Below are positions 34,344 to 41,390 of a DNA stretch of 43,958 nucleotides, piece after piece. The stretch's first letter is position 1, and each line of letters begins with the position of its first letter. A program made the position numbers and the translations under genes. The stretch comes from Tidjanibacter sp. (GTDB lineage Bacteria; Bacteroidota; Bacteroidia; Bacteroidales; Rikenellaceae), in the NCBI GenBank assembly GCA_017936005.1, contig JAGBGK010000026.1:1-43958 (forward strand), read 5' to 3'. The notes under the pieces were generated by a model, which did no database searches, was not told where the DNA came from, and saw only the letters and a list, made by a program, of their open reading frames with translations.

Positions 34344-36527
34344 CTACTCTTTCTTTTTGCGCTCTCCGAAGATGCGCTCCAAGTCCTCCGAGAAGACAAC
34401 CTCCTTCTCCAACAGCAACTCGGCCAACTCGGTGAGGCCCTCGCGGTGGGTGGTCAGTATCTCGGTGGCCATAGAGAATGCCTTGTCGAGGAGTGCTTTG
34501 GCCTCAATGTCAATCATCTGTGCAGTCTGCTCGCTGTATGGCTTGGCGAAGGAGTAGTCGCTCTGACCGGTGGAGTCGTAGTAGGAACGGTTGCCCACAG
34601 CCTCGCTCATACCGTAGTACGACACCATTGCATAGGTCATCTTCGTTGCCCTCTCCAAGTCGTTGAGTGCACCCGTAGAGATAGCCCCAAAGTTGAGTTG
34701 CTCGGAGGCCCTGCCTGCCAACAACGATGCCACCTCGTGCATCATCTGCTCGGTGGTTGTTATCTGCCTCTCCTCGGGCAAGTACCAAGCAGCACCGAGT
34801 GCCTTGCCACGGGGGATGATGGTAACCTTAATTAGCGGGTTGGCGTGCTCCAACAGCCAACTTACCGTTGCGTGGCCTGCCTCGTGGTAGGCTATGGTGC
34901 GCTTCTCCGTGGCGGTTATGATTTTGTTCTTCTTCTCCAAGCCGCCGATGATACGGTCCACAGCAGCGAGGAAGTCCTCCTTACCCACAGCACTCTTGTC
35001 GTGGCGTGCAGCAATCAGGGCCGCCTCGTTGCACACGTTGGCGATGTCGGCACCCGAGAAACCGGGGGTTTGCTTGGCGAGGAACGAACGGTCGAGGCCC
35101 TCTTCGAGTTTGAGCTTTTTGAGGTGTACGTTGAAGATAGCCTCCCTTTCGTGCAGGTCGGGCAGGCCCACCTCAATCTGGCGGTCAAACCTACCGGCCC
35201 TCATCAGAGCCTTGTCCAAGATGTCGGCCCTGTTGGTGGCGGCCAACACGATAACACCCGAGTTGGTACCGAAACCGTCCATCTCCGTGAGGAGCTGGTT
35301 GAGGGTGTTCTCCCTCTCGTCGTTACCCGAGAAACCTGCGTTCTTACCCCTGGCACGACCAATGGCGTCAATCTCGTCAATAAATACGATGCAGGGGGCT
35401 TTCTCCTTTGCTTGTGCGAAGAGGTCCCTCACACGCGAAGCACCCACACCCACAAACATCTCCACAAAGTCGCTACCACTGATGGAGAAGAAGGGTACGT
35501 TGGCCTCGCCTGCCACAGCCTTTGCGAGCAGGGTTTTACCCGTTCCCGGAGGGCCCACAAGGAGTGCGCCTTTGGGAATCTTACCGCCCAACTCTTTGTA
35601 CTTATCTGGCTTGCGCAGGAAGTCTACAATCTCCATAATCTCCACTTTGGCCTCCTCCAAACCTGCCACGTCTTTGAAGGTCACCTTGTTGGCGTTGTTC
35701 TTGTCGAACACCTGTGCTTTGGCTTTGCCCACATTCATCACACCGCCACCTCCTGCGGGGCCACGAGAGGCCGAGCGGAACATCATCACCATAAAGAAGA
35801 TGAGGAGCAGGTAGGGGAGGAACGATAGAATCTCGCCCCAGATGTTGGTGGGGTACTCATAACCCGGCACGGGCACCTCCACACCGTGTTTGTCGGCTAC
35901 ACGTTGGAGCTCCTCGCGGAATATCTCGGGGTTACCCACGTTGTATGTAAACTGCTTGCCTGTGTCGGGAATACCCTTGTAGGCGGGCATCTGTTTGTAC
36001 TTCTCCACAGCCTCTTTGGTGAGGGTGATGTGTGCGGTCTTGTTGTTCACCACCACAATCTTGTCCACGTCGCCCGCCACAATCATCTCTTCCAAGGCCT
36101 TCCAGTCGGTCTTTACGGGCATACCTTCGCCACCCATCACGCTTAATACGAAGAGTCCCACAATCATCACACCCCAGAAGGAGAAGATGAGTCGGCGCAT
36201 CCTCCTCGGGCCGCCCATCATAGGGCTACCCATAGGGCCTCCCATAAAACCACCCTGCTGTGGCCTGCGGCCCTGCTGTGGGCCCCTGCCATTCATATCG
36301 CCTTTGGGCTGGTTGCTTCCGCCCCTATTGGGAGTGTTTTCTCCATTTTCGGCTGGTTGTGTGTCCCCGCCATTTTCGGCACCACCCTTTTGTGGCTGAG
36401 TGTTACCACTTTCGGGTTGCTGCTCTGGTTGTTGAGTGCTGCCACTTTCGGGCTGTTCGCATCCACCCACACCACCTTCGGGCCGCTGTTGTTTCTCGTA
36501 ATCAGTATTGTTGTTGTTCTTAGTCAT
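34344..36527 (-). CDS. ftsH: ATP-dependent zinc metalloprotease FtsH
   Basis: The protein has 727 residues from the ATG at 36527 (an in-frame TTG two codons earlier is less likely). FtsH is a hexameric inner-membrane AAA+ protease that degrades misfolded membrane proteins and regulatory substrates. A Gln/Gly/Asn/Pro-rich stretch of about 100 residues precedes the first membrane helix (about 105-125); the second is at about 232-250. The AAA module has Walker A GPPGTGKT (325-332), Walker B IVFIDEID and the arginine-finger region MRAGRFDRQI. The zinc site is HEAGH (548-552). The N-terminal extension is much longer than in E. coli, where the helix starts almost at once. The gene lies downstream of rsfS across a repeat-filled 268-bp gap. 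Confidence 0.97.
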   Translation of the reverse strand: MTKNNNNTDYEKQQRPEGGVGGCEQPESGSTQQPEQQPESGNTQPQKGGAENGGDTQPAENGENTPNRGGSNQPKGDMNGRGPQQGRRPQQGGFMGGPMGSPMMGGPRRMRRLIFSFWGVMIVGLFVLSVMGGEGMPVKTDWKALEEMIVAGDVDKIVVVNNKTAHITLTKEAVEKYKQMPAYKGIPDTGKQFTYNVGNPEIFREELQRVADKHGVEVPVPGYEYPTNIWGEILSFLPYLLLIFFMVMMFRSASRGPAGGGGVMNVGKAKAQVFDKNNANKVTFKDVAGLEEAKVEIMEIVDFLRKPDKYKELGGKIPKGALLVGPPGTGKTLLAKAVAGEANVPFFSISGSDFVEMFVGVGASRVRDLFAQAKEKAPCIVFIDEIDAIGRARGKNAGFSGNDERENTLNQLLTEMDGFGTNSGVIVLAATNRADILDKALMRAGRFDRQIEVGLPDLHEREAIFNVHLKKLKLEEGLDRSFLAKQTPGFSGADIANVCNEAALIAARHDKSAVGKEDFLAAVDRIIGGLEKKNKIITATEKRTIAYHEAGHATVSWLLEHANPLIKVTIIPRGKALGAAWYLPEERQITTTEQMMHEVASLLAGRASEQLNFGAISTGALNDLERATKMTYAMVSYYGMSEAVGNRSYYDSTGQSDYSFAKPYSEQTAQMIDIEAKALLDKAFSMATEILTTHREGLTELAELLLEKEVVFSEDLERIFGERKKKE

Positions 36528-36530
36528 TCT

Positions 36531-36556
36531 CAATTTTCAATTTTCAATTTTCAATT
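36531..36556. repeat. Heptamer array (CAATTTT), 3.7 units
   Basis: The array ends 3 bp before the ftsH start codon, so the region that should hold the ribosome-binding site is made of repeat (TTGAAAATTGAAAATTGAG on the coding strand). No clear Shine-Dalgarno sequence is visible, as is common in Bacteroidetes. Confidence 0.9.
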
Positions 36557-36573
36557 AACCCACCTTCGGTGGC

Positions 36574-36686
36574 TTTTAGTTGCTCTCGCTCGGCACAGGC
36601 GTTGCCTGTTTTGTGTAGATGTTAGGTCTGCACACCTTTGAGCCTTTGGATGCAGTCAAGCACCCTCTGCTCTCGCTTACTCGCAA
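36574..36686 (+). repeat. GCGAGAGCA-border repeat element, copy 1 (long form)
   Basis: The plus strand begins TTTTAGTTGCTCTCGCTCGGCA and ends with CTCTGCTCTCGCTTACTCGCA. These borders match copies 2 and 3, but the 70-bp centre is different and contains a CAGGC/GCCTG hairpin (about 36597-36609). It lies between rsfS and ftsH. Confidence 0.7.
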
Positions 36687-36715
36687 CTTTTTCAATTGAC
36701 CAAGCTTCGCTTGCT

Positions 36716-36777
36716 CTAAAATGCTCCTGCTCGGCATAGTCCACAAGTGGCCTCTGCTCTCGCTTACTCGCATTTGC
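36716..36777 (+). repeat. GCGAGAGCA-border repeat element, copy 2 (62 bp)
   Basis: This is the reverse complement of 38517-38578, with 57 of 62 positions identical. Together the two copies form an inverted pair around rsfS and oxyR. The copy is followed by CAATTTT-type sequence before the rsfS stop. Confidence 0.85.
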
Positions 36778-36795
36778 TCCAATTTTCAATTCTCT

Positions 36796-37146
36796 CTACT
36801 CTTCGCTCTCGTAGCGGGTGGCGGGTGCGTCGGCCCAGAGTTGCTCCAAGCGGTAGTACTCCCTCAGGGGGGTGAGGAAGATGTGGACCATCACGTCCAC
36901 ATAGTCGATGGCAATCCACGCAGCGTTGGTTTTACCCTCCACCCTGCGGGGTTTTTCGCCGAGTTTCTCTTCCAATTCCTCCACGATACCGTCGGCAATG
37001 GCGTCCACCTGTGTTGTGGAGTCGGCATTACAGATGACGAAGGCATCGCAAATGGTGCCTTCCAATTCGGTCAGGTCGAGAGATACGATGTTGTGGCCTT
37101 TTTTGTCCTGAATGGCCCCAACGATGTTGTCAATAAGTTTCTGCAT
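36796..37146 (-). CDS. rsfS: Ribosomal silencing factor RsfS
   Basis: The protein has 116 residues, full length for the family. RsfS binds ribosomal protein uL14 on the large subunit and blocks subunit joining, slowing translation in starvation. The conserved segments are present: DLTELEGTICDAFVICNADSTTQVDAIADGI (about 24-54), GKTNAAWIAIDYVDVMVHIF (about 70-89) and REYYRLEQLWADA near the end. The gene precedes ftsH, as in many Bacteroidetes. It has its own -7 box at 37206-37213. Confidence 0.94.
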   Translation of the reverse strand: MQKLIDNIVGAIQDKKGHNIVSLDLTELEGTICDAFVICNADSTTQVDAIADGIVEELEEKLGEKPRRVEGKTNAAWIAIDYVDVMVHIFLTPLREYYRLEQLWADAPATRYESEE

Positions 37147-37196
37147 ATTCGTTTTTGTGTTGTTATTTTCCTGTCGGTCCCCTCTTTTTCGGTGGT

Positions 37197-37220
37197 TTTA
37201 TCTTACAAAGATAAGATAAA
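37197..37220 (-). promoter_or_regulatory. rsfS promoter inside an inverted repeat
   Basis: TATCTTTG (minus strand, 37206-37213) matches the -7 consensus and gives a leader of about 53 nt. It overlaps an 8-bp inverted repeat, TTTATCTT/AAGATAAA (37197-37204 and 37213-37220). That could be an operator or the end structure of the oxyR mRNA, which stops at 37226. Confidence 0.55.
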
Positions 37221-37225
37221 TCTTC

Positions 37226-38140
37226 CTAAATCCACCCATTGGGAGTAGAATTTTTCTTCACCTCCTCCACGATTGTATCTCGCAGTGCGTTCACGATGCT
37301 CTCTTTGGCGTAGGTGCGCCTCACTCCGATGACTATTTTTCGGCTTGCTGCGCCTCTTGCGAGGGTTTTCACCCTGCTCTGTGCGCTCTCCGAGAGATAG
37401 GGGATGGCCATCTCGGGGATGACGGTTATCTTGTCCGTGGAGTCCACAATCCTCATCAGCGTTTCGAGCGAGCCGCTCTGGAAGGAATATGAGTGCTCCT
37501 GCTTCTGGTTCAGGCCACAGAGCTCCAACACCTGGTCGCGCAGGCAGTGGCCCTCGGCCAACAGTAGGAGGTCTTTGTGTGCGATGTCCTCGATGCGTAG
37601 GTTGGTGCGCGCAAAGAGTGGGTTGTCGGGCGACACGTAGGCGTAGAAGCGGTCATCAAAGAGTTCGTGCTCGGTGATACGGTCGGGGCAGGTGCCACCG
37701 GCAAGGATGGCTGCATCCAACTCGTCCTTGTCTATTGCCTTGATTATCTCGGGCGTTGTCATCTCCCTGATTTCCAGCTCCACCTTGGGGTATTTGTCGG
37801 CAAAGACCTGCACCACACGGGGGAGCAGATAGGGAGCGATGGTGGGGATGACACCGAGTCGTATTTTGCCTGCCACACTACCACGCAACTCCTCCACACA
37901 CTCTCTGACGTTGTTGTAGGCGAGTAGGGCCTCTTTGGCCTTTTCGATGACGATGGCTCCCACCTGGGTGGGCACTACGGGTTTCTTGGTACGGTCGAGG
38001 AGGATGACTCCGAGTTCCTCTTCGAGGTTTTTGATTTGCATACTCAACGAGGGCTGTGTTACGAAACATAGCTCGCTGGCCTTGGAGAAACTACCGCAAC
38101 TTGCCACAGCAAGCAGGTATTCGAGTTGGATTATAGTCAT
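37226..38140 (-). CDS. oxyR: Hydrogen-peroxide sensing LysR-family regulator OxyR
   Basis: The protein has 304 residues. The N-terminal winged helix (residues 1-60, YLLAVASCGSFSKASELCFVTQPSLS) is of the LysR type; the rest is the effector domain. The peroxide switch GHCLRDQVLELC is present, with cysteines at 199 and 208, the same numbers and spacing as in E. coli OxyR. Oxidation to a disulfide should turn on catalase, peroxidase and Dps-like genes elsewhere. A -7 box (38157-38164) lies only 17 bp before the start, next to a 12-bp inverted repeat (38170-38204). No peroxide-defence gene is adjacent. Confidence 0.96.
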   Translation of the reverse strand: MTIIQLEYLLAVASCGSFSKASELCFVTQPSLSMQIKNLEEELGVILLDRTKKPVVPTQVGAIVIEKAKEALLAYNNVRECVEELRGSVAGKIRLGVIPTIAPYLLPRVVQVFADKYPKVELEIREMTTPEIIKAIDKDELDAAILAGGTCPDRITEHELFDDRFYAYVSPDNPLFARTNLRIEDIAHKDLLLLAEGHCLRDQVLELCGLNQKQEHSYSFQSGSLETLMRIVDSTDKITVIPEMAIPYLSESAQSRVKTLARGAASRKIVIGVRRTYAKESIVNALRDTIVEEVKKNSTPNGWI

Positions 38141-38156
38141 AACTTATGATTTTTCG

Positions 38157-38204
38157 CAAAGTTATAAAATTTTTCCGTCCGCCAACACACGACGGACGGA
38201 AAAA
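38157..38204 (-). promoter_or_regulatory. oxyR promoter with flanking inverted repeat
   Basis: TAACTTTG (minus strand, 38157-38164) is a perfect -7 box. Directly upstream, 38170-38204 is a 12-bp perfect inverted repeat (TTTTTCCGTCCG/CGGACGGAAAAA, 11-nt centre) covering the -33 region. It may be an operator for self-control or a hairpin ending upstream transcripts. Confidence 0.55.
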
Positions 38205-38262
38205 AGTCAACCGACCAATGTCGACCGACAACCGTCTTACATACCCCTCAGTCCTTCGGACA

Positions 38263-38284
38263 GCTCCCCTAACGTTAGGGGAGC
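38263..38284. repeat. Perfect 22-bp palindrome
   Basis: Half-site GCTCCCCTAAC followed by its exact complement. The CCCCTAA/TTAGGGG core is shared with palindromes inside the MITE-like units at 38425-38445, 41869-41891 and 42385-42407. Confidence 0.85.
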
Positions 38285-38326
38285 AGCTTTCCTTTTCTGC
38301 CCTTTTTGCCCTTTCTTGCCCTTAAA

Positions 38327-38470
38327 CAGACCTCACCCGCCTTCGGCACTGCTCGGCAAGGCCGCCGAGCGCAATTTCGACCACCCCTCCCTTACCTCCC
38401 CTTTCGTAGGGGAGGAGAAATCATTCTCCCCTAAGTTAGGGGAGATGGTGCGTAGCACCAGAGAGGTCTG
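38327..38470. repeat. MITE-like unit C (144 bp, CAGACCTC/GAGGTCTG ends)
   Basis: The unit begins CAGACCTCACCCGCCTTCGG and ends AGAGAGGTCTG, giving inverted 8-bp termini. It holds palindromes at 38395-38415 and 38425-38445 and a TGGTGC/GCACCA hairpin (38446-38460). The same ends bound units A and B around the DUF559 gene. It has no coding content. Confidence 0.75.
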
Positions 38471-38516
38471 TTGTTTTTTGTCTAACGTCTATTTCAATTT
38501 TCAATTTTCCATTTTC

Positions 38517-38578
38517 GCAAATGCGAATAAGCGAGGGCAGAGGCCACTTGTGGGCTATGCCGAGCGAGAGCATTTTAG
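38517..38578 (-). repeat. GCGAGAGCA-border repeat element, copy 3 (inverted)
   Basis: 62 bp, 57/62 identical to the reverse complement of 36716-36777. Preceded by CAATTTT-type units and followed by an AT-rich hairpin near the htpG stop. Confidence 0.85.
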
Positions 38579-38611
38579 ACAAAATTTATTTTGTCAATTT
38601 TCCATTCCCTC

Positions 38612-40675
38612 CTACTGCTTGTGGATGAGTTCCACGCTGCGGCGGATGAAGGCATTGAGGCTCTCGCCTTTGAGCATACCGTTGGAGAGCAACGCAAGGT
38701 CAACGAGTTGTTTTACAAGCACATTGTTCTTGCCCTCGCCACGCAACAGCTCGGTGCGGCCTGCACGGAGCGAGTCGATTTTCTTTTCGAGGTCCTCACG
38801 GTGGCTACGCTCCTCGGTGGATATCTCCTCCTCTTTTTTGTCTTTGAGTAGGGTGTTGAGGTTGGTCAGCTGGCTCTCGGCGGCGGCAATCTTCTTGTCG
38901 GCCGAAGCGATCTTGTCGCCACACTCCCTCTCCACATCGCCGAGGATTTCGGCCACGAGGGGGTGGTTGCCGTTGACGGCAATGGTGTAGGCATCGGGCA
39001 TCTGTGCATAGAATTGGCTCATACCGCCACCACTGATTTGGGCCATCTCCTTCATACGCCTCATCCACTCGTTACGGGTGATGGTTACGGGCACCTCGGT
39101 AGGCTCCATCGACTCGAAGGCGATGTTGTAGTGAATCTTCTCATCGGTGGGCAGCTGGCTCTCAAATACGGGGCGCAACAGCTCCTGCTGTGCCGTTGTG
39201 AGTGCCATTTTGAGGTCGTTTTCCTTTTGGATTAGTTTTTCTACCACGTTGGAGTCAACCCTCACAAACGATGTCTTTTCGTTCTTGCTCTCCACCCAGT
39301 TGATGAAGTGGCTGTCGAGGGGGCCGTCCATAAGGAGTACATCGTAGCCTTTGGCCTTGGCGGCCTCCACGAAACTATATTTTTCCTCCACGCTGTCGGC
39401 ATAGAGATAGACGAGCGTACCGTTCTTGTCGGTCTGGTTCTCTTTGATGAGGTTGCGGTACTCTTCGAGGGTGAAATACTTACCCTCCGAGTTCTTCAAC
39501 AACACAAAGTTTTGGGCCTTCTCGGCAAACTTCTCGTCGGTAACGATGCCATACTCGATGAAGATTTTCAGGTCGTCCCACTTGCTCTCAAACTCGGGCC
39601 TCATTGTGTTGAACAACTCCTGCAAACGGTCGCCCACCTTGCGGGTGATGTAGCCGGAGATTTTCTTCACGTTGCTGTCGCTTTGGAGGTAGCTCCTCGA
39701 CACGTTCAGAGGAATGTCGGGTGAGTCGATAACGCCGTGCAACAGAGTGAGATACTCGGGCACGATACCCTCCACCGAGTCGGTAACGAATACCTGGTTG
39801 CAGTAGAGTTGGATGCGGTTTTTCTGCACCTCAAAGTTGTTTCTGATTTTGGGGAAATAGAGGATACCCGTGAGGTTGAAGGGGTAATCTATGTTGAGGT
39901 GGATGCTGAACAGAGGCTCCTCGGCGGTGGGGTAGAGTGCCGCATAGAAATCCTTGTACTGCTCCTCGGTGATGTCGTTGGGCTTGCGTGTCCAGAGGGG
40001 GTCGGTGTCGTTGATGATGTTGTCCTCGTCGGTGTCGACATATTTGCCGTCCTTCCACTCCTGCTTCTTGCCACACACAATCTCCACGGGCAGGAAACGG
40101 CAGTATTTACGCAACATATCCTCAATACGCCCCTTGTCGGCAAACTCCATAGCATCTTCCGAGAGGTGCATAATGATGTCCGTACCACGCTCCCTCTTGG
40201 TGTCGCTCTCGGTGAGAGTGTATTCGGGTGTACCGTCGCAACTCCACAACATAGTGGGCTCTTCGAGGTGGAAACTCTGGGTGCGAATTTCGACCTTGTC
40301 GCTCACCATAAACGACGAGTAGAAGCCCAAGCCGAAGTGTCCGATGATGGCTTGGTCTTTGTATTTGGCCATAAACTCCTCGGCCGAGGAGAAGGCTATC
40401 TGGTTGATGTAACGGTCTATTTCGTCGGCAGTCATACCGATGCCGCTGTCGGATACGGTGAGTGTGCGAGCCTCTTTGTCGACGCTCACCCTCACCTTCA
40501 ATTCGCCCAACTCGCCCTGGAACACTCCGCTACCTGCCAGGGTGCGCAATTTCTGGGTTGCATCCACAGCGTTGGCAACGATTTCGCGCAGGAAAATCTC
40601 GTGGTCCGAATAGAGAAATTTCTTGATTACGGGGAAGATGTTCTCGGTTGTTACCCCAATGGTTCCGTTTTTCAT
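38612..40675 (-). CDS. htpG: Molecular chaperone HtpG (Hsp90)
   Basis: The protein has 687 residues, within the usual range for bacterial Hsp90. It is a cytosolic ATP-dependent dimeric chaperone for stress-damaged and client proteins. The N-terminal GHKL ATPase shows EIVANAVDA, DSGIGMT and GHFGLGFYSSFMV; the middle domain shows GIVPEYLTLLHGVIDSPDIPLNVSRSYLQ. The C-terminal dimerisation region has a charged stretch (DKKEEEISTEERSHREDLEKK). Expression appears to start from a sigma-54-type promoter (40776-40791), with a leader of about 90 nt containing GTCTAAC heptamers. Confidence 0.97.
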   Translation of the reverse strand: MKNGTIGVTTENIFPVIKKFLYSDHEIFLREIVANAVDATQKLRTLAGSGVFQGELGELKVRVSVDKEARTLTVSDSGIGMTADEIDRYINQIAFSSAEEFMAKYKDQAIIGHFGLGFYSSFMVSDKVEIRTQSFHLEEPTMLWSCDGTPEYTLTESDTKRERGTDIIMHLSEDAMEFADKGRIEDMLRKYCRFLPVEIVCGKKQEWKDGKYVDTDEDNIINDTDPLWTRKPNDITEEQYKDFYAALYPTAEEPLFSIHLNIDYPFNLTGILYFPKIRNNFEVQKNRIQLYCNQVFVTDSVEGIVPEYLTLLHGVIDSPDIPLNVSRSYLQSDSNVKKISGYITRKVGDRLQELFNTMRPEFESKWDDLKIFIEYGIVTDEKFAEKAQNFVLLKNSEGKYFTLEEYRNLIKENQTDKNGTLVYLYADSVEEKYSFVEAAKAKGYDVLLMDGPLDSHFINWVESKNEKTSFVRVDSNVVEKLIQKENDLKMALTTAQQELLRPVFESQLPTDEKIHYNIAFESMEPTEVPVTITRNEWMRRMKEMAQISGGGMSQFYAQMPDAYTIAVNGNHPLVAEILGDVERECGDKIASADKKIAAAESQLTNLNTLLKDKKEEEISTEERSHREDLEKKIDSLRAGRTELLRGEGKNNVLVKQLVDLALLSNGMLKGESLNAFIRRSVELIHKQ

Positions 40676-40687
40676 ACTCTTTTAATT

Positions 40688-40715
40688 GTCTAACGTCTAA
40701 CGTCTAACGTCCAAC
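40688..40715. repeat. Heptamer array (GTCTAAC), 4 units
   Basis: Three GTCTAAC units and one GTCCAAC lie in the htpG leader, 12 bp before the ATG. The same heptamer is repeated four times upstream of the MFS gene (43896-43923). Confidence 0.9.
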
Positions 40716-40775
40716 GTCGGTGATTATTATGTTGTTTTGTTAATTGTTTGCCTTTGTCCTACGGAACCACAAGGG

Positions 40776-40791
40776 AGCAAACAGTGTGCCA
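40776..40791 (-). promoter_or_regulatory. Sigma-54 (-24/-12) promoter of htpG
   Basis: The minus strand reads TGGCACACTGTTTGCT, matching TGGCAC-N5-TTGC with the correct 12-bp GG-to-GC spacing. A start near 40766 is predicted. No TAnnTTTG box was found in the same spacer. Confidence 0.7.
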
Positions 40792-40802
40792 CCACCCAAA
40801 GG

Positions 40803-40840
40803 CTGACACTTTGGCAGACTTCTGACACGTTTTTCTGCCA
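40803..40840 (-). promoter_or_regulatory. TGTCAG/CTGCCA repeats upstream of the htpG promoter
   Basis: On the minus strand TGGCAG (40835-40840), TGTCAG (40822-40827), CTGCCA (40812-40817) and TGTCAG (40803-40808) follow one another. They form imperfect inverted pairs, about 12-50 bp upstream of the -24 element. They are the likely site of an enhancer-binding activator. Confidence 0.5.
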
Positions 40841-40859
40841 CAAAAGAGTTGGGAACTGA

Positions 40860-41390
40860 CTATTTGTGCAGGTGGCTGAACAGGTGCCACAATACGACAC
40901 CACCCGTTACGGCCACGTTGAGCGAGTGCTTGGTGCCCACCTGCGGAATCTCTATTGCGCCATCGCAAACATCTACCACCTCTTGGGCCACTCCGTCCAC
41001 CTCGTTGCCGAAGACGAGTGCATATTTCTTGCCCTCTTGTGGAGTGAAGTCGCTCAACATAACCGAGCCTTCCACCTGCTCTACTGCCCACACCTCATAC
41101 CCTTCGGCCCTGAGGTCGGCCACGGCGGCGAGGGTGGTGGGGTAGTGTTGCCAACCCACGGTGAGTTCGGCGCCGAGGGCTGTTTTGTGTATCTCCTTTT
41201 GGGGTGGTGTAGCGGTTATGCCACACAATGCGAGTCCTTCGGTACCAAAGGCATCGGAGGTGCGGAAGAATGCACCCACGTTGCCTGCCGAGCGTACATT
41301 GTCGAGTATGGCCACGAGGGGTGTTTTGTCCATTGCCTTGAACTCCTCCACCGAGAGTCGCCCCATCTGTTGTTGTGTCAGTTTCTGCAT
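40860..41390 (-). CDS. TrmH/SpoU-family (SPOUT) RNA 2'-O-methyltransferase
   Basis: The protein has 176 residues. The three SPOUT motifs are intact: NVRSAGNVGAFFR (31-43), FGNEVDGV (127-134) and IPQVGTKHSLNVAV (148-161), which form the trefoil-knot S-adenosylmethionine site. The enzyme methylates a ribose 2'-OH in tRNA or rRNA. The short length and lack of an N-terminal substrate-binding domain fit a tRNA-type TrmH/TrmL-like enzyme, but the target cannot be told. The htpG promoter region begins immediately after its stop codon. Upstream is a long repeat-rich spacer with no clear -7 box. Confidence 0.92.
   Translation of the reverse strand: MQKLTQQQMGRLSVEEFKAMDKTPLVAILDNVRSAGNVGAFFRTSDAFGTEGLALCGITATPPQKEIHKTALGAELTVGWQHYPTTLAAVADLRAEGYEVWAVEQVEGSVMLSDFTPQEGKKYALVFGNEVDGVAQEVVDVCDGAIEIPQVGTKHSLNVAVTGGVVLWHLFSHLHK

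Larger units (their letters stand above)
38141..38611. other. oxyR-htpG intergenic region (471 bp) made of repeats
   Basis: No gene was seen. In order: oxyR promoter and 12-bp inverted repeat (38157-38204), GTCAACC-like units (38205-38236), a perfect 22-bp palindrome (38263-38284) after a GTCC-TTC-GGAC mini-hairpin, pyrimidine-rich CCCTTTCTG-like DNA, a MITE-like unit (38327-38470), CTAACGT and CAATTTT heptamers, the inverted copy of the GCGAGAGCA element (38517-38578), and an AT-rich hairpin GACAAAAT/ATTTTGTC (38578-38595) 16 bp after the htpG stop. Confidence 0.8.

Noticed and set aside
36576-36782. 68-codon minus-strand frame with repeated RVSESRG words
   Set aside because: It is the translation of the GCGAGAGCA-border repeats, with no independent coding evidence.
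38578-38595. GACAAAAT/ATTTTGTC hairpin as the htpG terminator
   Set aside because: The position fits, but the stem is AT-rich and not followed by a T-run; described only as part of the intergenic region.
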